Positions 1 to 9,604 of a stretch of DNA of 64,000 nt are shown piece by piece. Every line of letters begins with the position of its first letter. The first letter of the stretch is position 1. The stretch comes from Saccopteryx bilineata (lineage: Eukaryota > Chordata > Mammalia > Chiroptera > Emballonuridae): NCBI RefSeq assembly GCF_036850765.1, contig NC_089495.1, positions 204,167,847 to 204,231,846 on the forward strand, read 5' to 3'. The notes under the pieces were generated by a model. It had not been told where the DNA came from, made no database searches, and saw only the letters and a program-made list of their open reading frames with translations. The translations under genes were made by a program, and so were the position numbers.

Positions 1-41
1 GCGGGAGCCCCGCCTTCCTCCCCGGCCACAGAGCCCCTCAC

Positions 42-191
42 TTGCTGGGCAGGTTGGTCTTCACGCTGACCAGGATGACCTCACAGCCCTCGCTCTTGAA
101 TGTGGGGAGGCCCGTCTCCTCATCCTGCAAAATCCGGTTGGTGGCTGTGATGTTCATGGCCACATTGATCTCCATTCTTTTACCAATGAAG
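42..191 (-). CDS. BPIFB6: BPIFB6 coding exon 4 (last one in window)
   Basis: The acceptor is CTCTTCCAG and the donor is GTGAGG, so bases 1-41 are intron. It encodes NITATNRILQDEETGLP and the conserved KSEGC cysteine. The exon leaves two bases of a codon for the next exon outside the window. Confidence 0.93.
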
Positions 192-3100
192 CTGGAAGAG
201 AGGGTACCCAGGCATCGTGGGCATCTCTGCCACCGTGTCTACCTTATCGCCTCTTTGCCCACATTCTCGGAAGCTCTGGGAGGGGAAGGGGGTGAGGGAC
301 CACCCACACGGGACAGAAAAGGGGATGGGACCTGCCCAAGGTCACAAAACCAGTCATTCCTCTCCCCTCTTGCTGTCACATTCTCCAAAAGGCTTTTCCT
401 GACCCCCTGAGCCTGCCTGGGCCTCCTCTGTCCTGGGTTAAACATTCCCTCTGCGGTCGTCTGTGCTCGGGTCTGGTTCCCATCGAAGGTAGAAATCATC
501 TCAGACCACAACACCCAGGGAGGACATAGCAGGTACTCGATAAAGGTGCATGGAAGGGTGGGACAAGGACACCATTCTCCTCCCCTCTTCTCCTCCCCGG
601 CCACGTTCACCTTTTGCCTGTGATGGTCATGCCGGTGGACACACACTGGAAGATGCCCACCCCTGGTGTGAAGTTCAGTGTGATGACAGGTAGCTGCACG
701 CCCTTCACCTTCATGCTAGGAGGGGGACAGATGTCCACGGCAGTGAGATCAGGGCAGGTGAGACCCAGCCGGGCCCTCGACCTGCTCCTCCCCCACCATG
801 CTGGGGATGACTTAGATGTATCCCTTATCCCAGGGGTCCTTAAACTTTTTACACAGGGGGCCAGTTCACTGTCCCTCAGACCGTTGGAGGACCAGACTAT
901 AAAAAAACTATGAACAAATCCCTATGCACACTGCACATCTTATTTTAAAGTAAAAAAACAAAACAAAACAGGAACAAATACAATATTTAAAATAAAGAAC
1001 AAGTAAATTTAAGTCAACAAACTGACCAGTATTTCAATGGGAACTATGCTCCTCTCACTGACCACCAATGAAAGAGGTGCCCCTTCCAGAAATGCGGTGG
1101 GGGCCGGATAAATGGCCTCAGGGGGCTGCATGAGGCCCACGGGCCGTAGTTTGGGGATCCCTGCCTTATCCCATGTCAGATGGATACGTGTGCCTCACAA
1201 TGTGAAACACAAACCGAAGGCTGGACATGAACCAGTGCGTACACAGAAAACACTCATCACGTGTGCATCGAGATACCTGGCCGACGGTGTGACCCTGGGC
1301 GGCACCTTTCCCTTCTCTGAGCCTCAGTTTCCCCATTGGCAAAGTGAAGAGGCTTGTTAGTAGGATCAGGGTCCCTCACCCTCGGCACTATTGACATTTG
1401 GGGCAGGGTAATTCTTTGTTGTGGGGAGCAGTGCTGTGCAATGTAGGATGTTTAGTAGCATCTCTGGCTTCTACCCACTAGGGGCCCTGGAAGCACCTGT
1501 CCACCCTCACCCCAGTAAGTCATGACAACCAAAAATGTCTCCAGACATTGCCAAATGTCCCTTGAAGGCAAATATCACCCCTAGTTGAGAACCACCCGTC
1601 TGGGATCTGGGATAACAGAGATGTTATTAGCACATCTACCTAATCCCGCCCGCCCTGAGCTCTTGGCAGACATTACTAATCGATCCCAGTCCAGAGGGTG
1701 CCTCCTCAGTACCTCATTCCAGGCAGCCCCTACCAACCCACCCCACAGGGCACTTGCAATGGAACCAGGGTGCCCCTGTCCTTAGAAGATTGTTGACACC
1801 TTTCCAGCTCTGCCGTTTGAAGATTTTTCATTCAATTTCACATACTTTCCCGTGGGCTCCTGCTGCATGCTGGGAACTCGAGTTTGACTTTTGACCTCGC
1901 TTCCTCCTCCCAATGACCCTGCTCACAACAGGGCAGGAATCGTCCTCAGTGAATGATTCTGCAGAGACTGAGGCCTGGCTCAGGGTCACAGAGCAAGCTG
2001 GCAACAAGGCAGGGAAGAGGCCCCACCCCCTGCACTCGCTGTCCCACCTGCCTTCTCCAGCCCCTGCACGACGCTCCCCACCACCCCCTGCCCTAGCCAT
2101 CACCCTTCGCACACAAAGCCCCTCCTCCGCTCACTCAGTGATGCCCTTGATGGGTTTCACCCCCGGACGTTTCTTGCCGGCCTCCGCTGCCATCTTCTCC
2201 AGGATGTGGCTCTCGTTCATAGCTCTCTGGACCTCTGGAAAGGGGACGGGTCCCGAGAGGCACTCAGCTGGGCTCCTCACTGCGTCCCTGCCCTGGGCCA
2301 GTTTCTCTGGCATTCCCAAGCCCATGCCACTTACGAGGGGTACCGCTATGTGCCCCACAGGCACTGTGCCCCACCCTGAGCTGGGTGGCAATCCAGGGAC
2401 ACAGAAATGAGTCATGCCTGGCCCTCCTGCAGCCTTACGGGGGAGACAGAATCACCAGCAATCTCAGTAAGGAGTGGCAAGAGCCATTATATAAGTGCAG
2501 GCAGTTGGAGGAACCATGTAAAGGGTTCAGGGCAGGAAAAGAAAAGCCAGGGAAGGCTGCCAGGAGGAGGTGACATGTTGGTTGGCTTTTGAGAGAAGGA
2601 TAGGGGTTTTTCACCAGATTGCAAAGAGATAGAGGATGCTATTCCAGGCAGAGGGTACAAGGGTGCAAAGGTGGGGAAGGGGGGATGAAGGTGGCATGGT
2701 GAGGGAACAGTGAGAAGTACAGCCTGGCTGGGGGGTGTGGGAGTCACAGAGAAACAAGAGCAGTTTGCAGAGGGCTTATCATAGAGACTCCCAGCCACAC
2801 TCACACCTGGGTGTTTAGGAAACCCATCTGGGATCTTGTTAAAACACAGACTCTGTGCCAAGACATTCTGATTCCCGGGCTTGCAGGCCCCAACCCCAAA
2901 TAACACTGCCAGGAACTCCTCCAGAATGGTCACAGGCCGACTCCCAGAGAGGGGACAAATACTGAGCCTCTAACCAACATCAGCCCTTTCCACCTGGATG
3001 TGACTTCCTTTCCCTGGAAGTCACAGAGCTCAAGGGGACAATATAATTTTATTCAAGTCCCCCCCAGGTGATTTTAGCCTCATATTTTATTTGATCCTTC

Positions 3101-3579
3101 CAGGTAAGGGCTGGTCACCTTATTTTGCATTTCTTTACATTGACAGATAAGCAGCAGATAGCAACACAGAAGGTAAGTCCATTGCCTGAGATCACACAGC
3201 AAATTATTGGGTGAGCTGGAGTTTGGCTTCAGTCTGTCACTCCCACAGCCCGCTGGTAGCCACCAGCCCCTGCCATCAGGGCCAAGGAAGGGCTCCAACG
3301 AGGCAGGATTTACAGCTGTGCCTCCAACTTGTGGAGAGACCTTGGGCGAGTCAGCCCATTTTGCTTGTAAGTGTGCGAGGAGGATCATAGTCTGCTCAAG
3401 GCCATGCAAACGTGAGCAGTCACTGTGGACCACCTCTTCCAGCTCCCCCGTGGCCTCCCACCCAGGCCTGCCAGCTCACCGAGGTTCATGACGTCCATGC
3501 CCAACCGCAGCAGTGCCCCGGGCTCAGCTCGTGTGCAGGTCAGCAGGCCGCAGAGCGCCAGACACAGGATCTGCAGCAT
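42..3579 (-). CDS. BPIFB6: BPIFB6, BPI fold-containing family B member 6 (5' part: coding exons 1-4)
   Basis: Four minus-strand exons (3480-3579, 2135-2234, 611-715, 42-191) splice in frame into the first 151 codons of a BPI/LBP/PLUNC-fold protein; the remainder lies past the left edge. The chosen ATG opens a hydrophobic signal-like stretch (MLQILCLALCGLL) and is followed by residues recognisable as BPIFB6, including SHILEKMAAEAGKK and KPIKGIT. Exon 4 carries Cys138 in the KSEGC context, the first half of the disulfide conserved in the BPI fold, and a possible N-glycosylation site at Asn115. Family members have a boomerang-shaped lipid-binding fold; BPIFB6 is reported to stay on ER-type membranes and influence secretory trafficking (literature, not visible here). 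Exon sizes 100/100/105/150 parallel those of neighbouring BPIFB2 (109/94/105/147), as expected for tandem duplicates. Identification is confident; the 5' untranslated exon was not located. Confidence 0.95.
611..715 (-). CDS. BPIFB6: BPIFB6 coding exon 3
   Basis: The acceptor ends CCTAG and the donor is GTGAAC. It encodes VKGVQLPVITLNF and QCVSTGMTITGK. Its 105-bp length equals that of the corresponding BPIFB2 exon. Confidence 0.93.
831..1163. mobile_element. hAT-type non-autonomous DNA transposon with 8-bp target duplication
   Basis: It begins CAGGGGTCCTTAAACT and ends with the imperfect inverse AGTTTGGGGATCCCTG. It is flanked on both sides by the exact 8-mer CCTTATCC (823-830 and 1164-1171), the hAT signature. 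The internal sequence is AT-rich with no usable transposase frame. It lies in BPIFB6 intron 2. Confidence 0.85.
1366..1598 (-). mobile_element. MER20-like hAT-Charlie relic
   Basis: The text GGCACTATTGACATTTGGGG ... CCAGACATTGCCAAATGTCC ... TTGAGAACCAC matches the reverse of the MER20 consensus as I remember it. It is ancient eutherian and diverged, in BPIFB6 intron 2. Confidence 0.75.
2135..2234 (-). CDS. BPIFB6: BPIFB6 coding exon 2
   Basis: The acceptor is preceded by CCCTTTCCAG and the donor is GTGAGC. It encodes the helical SHILEKMAAEAGKK segment of the N-terminal BPI barrel. It enters with two bases of a split codon and leaves with two, matching exons 1 and 3. Confidence 0.93.
2811..2930. 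mobile_element. Possible MER5-type fragment
   Basis: ATCTGGGATCTTGTTAAAAC followed by ACAGACTCTGTG resembles MER5A-type elements. It is short and diverged, between BPIFB6 exons 1 and 2. Confidence 0.35.
3480..3579 (-). CDS. BPIFB6: BPIFB6 coding exon 1 (start codon, signal peptide)
   Basis: Encodes residues 1-33 plus one base. It ends at a GTGAGC donor. The hydrophobic start followed by TRAEPGALLRLGMDVMN fits a secretory leader running into the mature N-terminus. Confidence 0.93.
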
Positions 3580-4570
3580 GGCTTTGCCTGCGCCAAGGGC
3601 CTGAATCGGGCGCAGCCCACCAGGCCCTCGTTTCCCCTGGAGACCTCCCATGCTCCAGAGCAGACCGAGCCCCCTGGGTGACCTCCAGGCTCCAGGAGCC
3701 TCTGGAATCTAGCCAGCTAAGCAACCCTCATCACTACCTTCCAGAGGGGTCCAAGAGTGGCCACATTAAACATAGGACCTCTGGGGTGTCCCCTGGTGGG
3801 GCACCTCCCTCTCTACGCCTCAGTCTTCTCGCCTGTGGGCATGATACATCTGACCAGCCTGCACTAGGGGCTTGGTGGGAGGTTCATGAGCTCAAGTGCG
3901 GCTCGGTCCCAGGCAATGCTGGAACCACAGAGGGGTTCCAACCCCGTCCTGACTCAGGGGTTCCCACTGCAGTGTGAGAATGGGGGAACCAACCTCCCTG
4001 ACCCCCACCTTGACACCACATAGCCAATAGCCTCCCCCACTTCCTCCAGCTCAGTCTCACTTCCAGAAACCTCAGCTCACAGCCCCTCACAGCCCCTTGT
4101 GACATCCCTTCACCAGTGGGGAAGTCGAGGCACATACCCGAGATCACCTAGCCAGCGAGGAGAGAACTGAGTAAGGCCCTCCCAACCCAGACCCTTTAAA
4201 GTTCCCATTCACCCCTGGCCCCCAGCAATCCCTTCTTCCTACTTACCAAGACCTGAGAGTCTCCCAACCAGAGGCCACGTGTTTATCTCAGCTTTGAGCT
4301 GTGGCTGAAAAAAACCAAGAAGGGGCCACAGGGCCTGGCCTCTGTCACCCCAAAAAGGGGGGGGGTCCAGCTGGGCCCATGACAGCAGGCCTGGGCTAAT
4401 GAGGGCCCCCCTGATCCACAGAGGTGCGCACCTACTCTGCGCCCATGCATGCCTTCATTCACCCACTCACACATTCATTCACCACTCATTTATTGAGTGC
4501 CTACTATGTGGTAGGCAGACCCGGCTACCAGGTAGACACGGCAGAGATAGTCTTGCTCCTCCTGAATCTT

Positions 4571-4944
4571 TTTTTTTTTTTTGTATTTTTCTGAAGCTAG
4601 AAACGGGGAGAGACAGTCAGACAGACTCCCACATGCGCCCGACCGGGATCCACCCGGCACGCCCACCAGGGGGCGATGCTCTGCCCTTCTGGGGGGTCGC
4701 TCTGTCGCAACCAGAGCCACTCTAGCGCCTGGGGCAGAGGCCAAGGAGCCATCCCCAGCGCCCGGGCCATCTTTGCTCCAATGGAGCCTTGGCTTCGGGA
4801 GGGGAAGAGAGAAACAGAGAGGAAGGAGAGGGGGAGGGGTGGAGAAGCAGATGGGCGCTTCTCCTGTGTGCCCTGGCCGGGAATCGAACCCGGGACTTCT
4901 GCACGCCAGGCCGATGCTCTACCACTGAGCCAACCGGCCAGGGC
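4571..4944 (-). mobile_element. Bat tRNA-derived SINE (CCTGGCCGGTTGGCTCAG family)
   Basis: Full-length copy in reverse: poly-T tail complement first, tRNA-like head last. It is flanked by a 16-bp target duplication GCTCCTCCTGAATCTT (4555-4570, 4945-4960), identical on both sides, so it is probably a fairly young insertion. Box B-like GGTTCGATTCC is intact on the minus strand. Confidence 0.92.
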
Positions 4945-5827
4945 GCTCCTCCTGAATCTTGAAGTGAAGGAGTAGAATGGGGTACGTGTGTCTGTGTGTG
5001 TGTGGAGGGGGTAAACAGAGAAGAGCTCTGTGAAGAGGAGATACTTAGGCTGAGGCCGAATGGATAAGAAGCAGCCAGCATTTAAAAACCCAGGGCAGAC
5101 ATTCCAGCCGACCATCAATATTTGCTAGATGAAAGTATATGTTTTTCGTGCATCCCATTCAATTTTAAAATATCTATCTGGGTTTGAAAATAAAAGTCAG
5201 CGAGCTGGGTGTCCCCTTGGCCACTACAGACATATGGGTGTGCCATGGGAACGTGCAGGCCTAGGCGACTCACACCGGGAGGGACTGGGAAGTTCAGTGC
5301 TGGGCGACCAGTGTGGGAGGGGCTCGGTGAAGACCTCCCCTCCAGCCCCAGCTGTACCTCCCAGGTGGAGAGACTGAGCCCTTTCCCCCATTCCCACCCA
5401 GCCCCCCATTCCCAGGCCCAAAGGACACCAGGTGCTGCGGCCATTCTGGGCAGGATGTTTTGCCCTCTTAAAACACTAAGCGACTTGGGGTAACCTCGTG
5501 GGGCGGGGGTTCTGGGACAGCCAGGGGCAGGGTCTGGCTTCGGGCTGTGCTTCTCCTTCTGCCTCAGCTGTCCCTCCCTCTTAGAATGCCCTCCCCCCAC
5601 CACCCACAATCTGCTTGTCCCTCCAGTCTCGATTTCAGCCTTTGCCTCCCCTCCAGAGAGCCTCCCCTCCGCCCCCAAGTGCCCCTACAGATGGCAGTGT
5701 GAACCTGGCTGCACGCCTCACCCCTCCCACCCCCAGAGGAGTGTTTCCTGCTGCCCCCAACTGCTCACACATTTTCCATCCCGGAGTCCTTCATTGTGAT
5801 TCTCCACCTGGCAAAGGCTCCCAGAGG

Positions 5828-6085
5828 CACCTGCCCGCCCCTTCACCCCGCACCCCTGCCGCACTCACCAGCCCTTCCAGCCCACACCCGTCTCACCCGC
5901 CCGCCCCTCCACCCCCGCACCCCCGCCACACTCGCCAGCCCTTCCAGTCCACACCCCTGTCTCACCCGCCCGCCCCTCCACCCCGCACCCCTGCCTCCCC
6001 CCTCCCCCACCCACCCCTCCACCCTGTACCCCTTGCCGCACCCCCCCACCTGCCTCTCCACCCCGCATCCCTGCCCCGCCACCCT
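5828..6085. repeat. C-rich degenerate minisatellite (CACCC/CGCCC units)
   Basis: Loosely repeated blocks such as CTCACCCGCCCGCCCCTCCA recur about every 50-60 bp. Almost no G occurs on the plus strand, so the frames open on both strands here are composition artefacts. Confidence 0.75.
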
Positions 6086-6464
6086 GGCTCAGCTCAGAGC
6101 TCCTGCAAAGCAGAGCCCGGGCTGATGAAGCCCAGGGAGGCCCCTCAGACCTGCTGTCTCCCCAACCTTGCCCGAAGTCCCACAGCAGGGGAAGACCGCC
6201 GTGTCTAGAGGCTCTCTGTCAGGCAGGGAGCACGGGGTGGGGGTCGGGACACCGAGCTGAGCCCCAGCCCCGCCACCCACTTGCTCACTTGCCGTGTGCT
6301 CTCAGGCAAGCCCCTTCCCCTCCTCTGGGCCTCAGCGCACTCATCCAGATAGTGACAGGGCCGGAGGGGACGCTCTCCGGGGCGAGTTCCCCAGGCGGGG
6401 CCTGTCCTTACCGTGCCAAGCCCAGGGACGTCCTGCAGGTGACTGACCCCTGCCTCTAGACCTG

Positions 6465-6600
6465 GGGACAAGGAAGCCCTTATATTTGGGCGCCTGATTA
6501 GCTGCTTAGATAATGAAGGATTTAACAAGGCCCAGATAATTATCTAGAGGCCTAAAGAACGGGAGCCTCAGTGCTCATATAACGCATCAGTCTGTTCCAA
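6465..6600. promoter_or_regulatory. AT-rich motif island, candidate enhancer
   Basis: Inside GC-rich flanks there is a short AT-rich block with GATTAGC, two AGATAAT motifs and TAATTATC, resembling homeodomain and GATA sites. No repeat family is recognised. Function is inferred from composition and motifs only. Confidence 0.25.
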
Positions 6601-6893
6601 CGTAAACAGCATGGAGGGCGGAGGTGGCTGGGAAGCCCAGGAGGCGGCACAAGGGCGAGTGCTGGTGGGGGGGAGGGGAGGGCCGGGCACCGGAGCAGGC
6701 AGCAGGGCTCATGTGGCCCCCTGCCCCAGACCCAGGGCCTCCCACAAGGCTGGGCACACAGGTGGCACACATCTGTCCCTTCCACAAACACTTACTGAGC
6801 ACCTGCAGCGTGCCATGCCCGTGCTGGGCTGTGGGGGTGCCTCAGCAAGCAGGCAGCTGAGGTCCTTGTCCCGAGGGGGCTCCTGGCAGCTGC

Positions 6894-6912
6894 GGGGGGG
6901 GGGGGGGGGGGG
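6894..6912. repeat. G homopolymer, 19 bases
   Basis: An uninterrupted G run. Its length is likely variable or uncertain in sequencing. Confidence 0.9.
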
Positions 6913-8430
6913 AGCCACTGCACCAGGTCGAAGGGAGGGGAGGGAAGAAGGGGTTGCGGTCAGAGACAAAGGCCTCCGGAGAGGGGATGGTGGAGCTGAG
7001 CAGAGCCGGCTCTGCAAGGCGGGGAGGTGTGTCTGGGGGGCCGCCAAGTGCCAAAGCCTGGAGGAGTTGGCTGCACCGTCAGTCCTGAGCTCCCTCTGAG
7101 ACCCGCAGGGGCACGGGAGCTACTTGTCTGGGGGCACCCCTGGAGGAGGTGCCAGGCGATGATGAACGCCCGGGGTGACGGGCTTCTCTCTGTGTCCAGA
7201 GCTGAAGGGCAACGGAGGCTGGTGGCCCCAGTACCACACAGCGAGCCGGCCACAGAGCCGGCTCGAACCCAGGGCTTGGGGGGCCTGGCCTCTGCTCTGC
7301 TCTGCTCTGCTCCTCAGGAGGCCCTCGGAGGCCTGGCTGGGGTGCTTCATGGGGGTGGGGGCTGCTGGGTGACTGGGGTTTTCCTCATCCTCCTCACCGG
7401 GAGCCTGCAGGTCTGACAGACCGAAGAAGCTACCATGCCCTTTGTGCCCTTTGTGCACATGGGGTCTCTGGGGGGGGCGGGGGCGGGCCAGGTCCTGCCT
7501 GAGGTCCGCGGGGCTGATACCAGGGTTGGGACAGGAGAAGGGGGCCCAGGGTGGCCCATGCAGTCTCCATCCTGATCTGGGCCCTGAGCTGGAGGAGCAA
7601 GCGTGCAGATAACATCGTTTTATCCCTGTGGATCCGTCCCCAACCGAGAGAGGGACAGACAGGCCTCACCTCCCCGGGCACAAGTCCAGCTCCGGGAGCC
7701 TCTGGTCCGGCCCCCTCGCTGCCTCCTCCCACAGCCCTCCTGGGAATTGGGGGGTGAGGGGGAGCAGGAAGGACATGAGGCTGGAGAAACCTCCCTGCGT
7801 GGGTTCGGGGATGGGGCCCCGGCCCCAGTCCCTGCCCTCGCCAGCTGTGTGGCCTTGGGCGGGTTCCTCAACCTCCCGCCAGCTGTGTGGCCTTGGGTGG
7901 GCCCCTCAACCTCCCGGGGCCGCTGTGCTGTCCTCTTTATGATAAAGGAACGGAATAATGCCAGCAATTCCGAGCCATTCCCCGTTGCCCTAAATTCACA
8001 GTGAAGTGGTCCCAACCAAGTCCCAACGGCCAGAGAGAAATAAAAATAAAACCACTTTAAGGAAACAGAGAGTCTTTCCTGGTTGCTAATGTTTGTGTCC
8101 CTCAGTCCTCCCTGGGCCACCTTGTGGCGTGTGCCCCTCTGAGTTTGAAGAGGTTTTGGAGGGAAAGGGAATTAGACACGGTCGCTGATACCACAGGCTC
8201 AAGAGGCAGATCCTGCCTTCCTCGAACGGAACCCTGGCTCACTACCCGAGCAAAAAGCCCTGTGAGGAGGGGAGGGAGCTCCCTGTCACCTGGAGCTCGC
8301 AACTCCCAGACAAACCCCAGGTGGGGGTGCCGCTGAGTAGAAGAGGGGAGCTGGACACCTTGTGTCTGGATTCTAGGAAGGTCGCAGTCCTAAGGATCGG
8401 CCGCCATCCAGCTGTGAGACCCTGGGTGCA

Positions 8431-8801
8431 TTTTTTTTTTTTTTTTTTTTCCTGAAGCTGGAAACGGGGAGAGACAGTCAGACAGACTCCCGCATGCGCC
8501 TGACCGGGATTCACCTGGCACGCCCACCAGGGAGCGACGCTCTGCCCCTTCGGGGCGTCACTCTGCCACGACCAGAGCCACTCTAGCGCCTGGGGCAGAG
8601 GCCAAGGAGCCATCCCCAGCGCCCGGGCCATCTTTGCTCCAATGGAGCCTTGGCTGCGGGAGGGGAAGAGAGAGACAGAGAGGAAGGAGAGGGGGGTGGA
8701 GAAGCAAATGGGTGCTTCTCCTATGTGCCCTGGCCGGGAATCGAACCCGGGTCCCCCACACGCCAGGCCGACGCTCCACCACCGAGCCAACCGGCCAGGG
8801 C
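8431..8801 (-). mobile_element. Bat tRNA-derived SINE (CCTGGCCGGTTGGCTCAG family)
   Basis: Reverse-oriented full-length copy with a 23-base poly-T start. Its flanks share an imperfect duplication around TGCATTTT. It is inserted in a MIR-like context near the BPIFB2 3' end. Confidence 0.9.
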
Positions 8802-8981
8802 CTCTGCGTGCATTTTCTCTCCTCGCCGGGCCTCGGTCCCTACATCCGTGAAATGGGACTCCACGTCTTGCCTGCCTGACTCACAGGGCTCTTATGAAGT
8901 CCTAGCAACAAGATGGGACGTGGCACTGTGGAAGGGAAAGGGCATGAGACATGCCACCAGGTGGTGCCGCCATGGCATCCA

Positions 8982-9047
8982 TGAGGATGGCGTGAGGCCA
9001 CGCAGGCAGAGCTAAGGCACACGGGGTTCGCACTGGACTCGTCCATA
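8982..9047 (+). repeat. 66-bp direct duplication, copy 1
   Basis: Base-for-base identical to 10203-10268. It starts TGAGGATGGCGTGAGG and ends ACTCGTCCATA. Identity stops abruptly on both sides. Confidence 0.93.
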
Positions 9048-9301
9048 AGTGACCTTCAAGTTATCTGGGTTGCTCTCTAGGGTCCTCTTTCAAAAGAGGA
9101 GCTCCCCCCCCACCCCGGGAAAGGAGGTAATAGAGTCAACAGGTAAGGTCCATAAGAATGTGGTCACGCCTTCTTCCTCTCCCAGGCAGCTTTGGTGGCT
9201 GCAAGGACAGACAGGACCCAAGGACTGTACATAGGGCACCGGCCTCAGTTATGCAAAGAGTTCACCGGGCGTGGCTGGAAGGTGCAGCTCAAGAGAGGAT
9301 G

Positions 9302-9307
9302 TTTAAT
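9302..9307 (-). terminator. BPIFB2: Candidate BPIFB2 polyadenylation signal ATTAAA
   Basis: ATTAAA on the minus strand about 255 bases after the stop codon, the first good hexamer I see downstream. The cleavage site is inferred near 9285. Confidence 0.45.
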
Positions 9308-9562
9308 GCAGGAGGGGTCCGATCTGTACAGCCTGGAGGGGCAGTTTGCTCCCCAGAGTGAAGGAGGCTGGAGGGGGCCGGTGAGGGGAGGGGGCAGGAT
9401 GGGGGGAGTGAAGGACGGAATCCCGGGCGTACACAAAGATTCAACAGCCCGCCTGGGCCACCCAGTTTGTTGGAGATGACAAAGTGTGGCTTTGCCTCAG
9501 TTTCCCAAGTGGCTCCCGGAGCAGGGAGCTGGCCCACTCTGAGCCCTTCCCGTGGTCCTGCC

Positions 9563-9604
9563 TCAGTGCTGGTAGAGAAGTCCGCTGGAAATCACCACAT
9601 AGCC
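9563..9604 (-). CDS. BPIFB2: BPIFB2 coding exon 15 (stop codon)
   Basis: The acceptor is CCTTTCAG. It encodes [13 protein letters not shown] and a TGA stop. Too short to show as an open frame, it was found by homology to the family's C-terminal end and by frame agreement with exon 14. Confidence 0.93.
   Translation of the reverse strand, partial: GYVVISSGLLYQH

Larger units (their letters stand above)
3580..9285. other. Intergenic region between BPIFB6 and BPIFB2
   Basis: No supported exon. It holds MIR-like pieces (about 4040-4190, 6280-6360, 7830-7990), two bat SINEs (4571-4944, 8431-8801), a C-rich degenerate repeat (5828-6085), a 19-G run (6894-6912) and an AT-rich motif island (6465-6600). 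Open frames here are short, GC-driven and lack splice support. The BPIFB6 promoter and any untranslated exon should lie just above 3579; no TATA box is evident. Confidence 0.7.
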
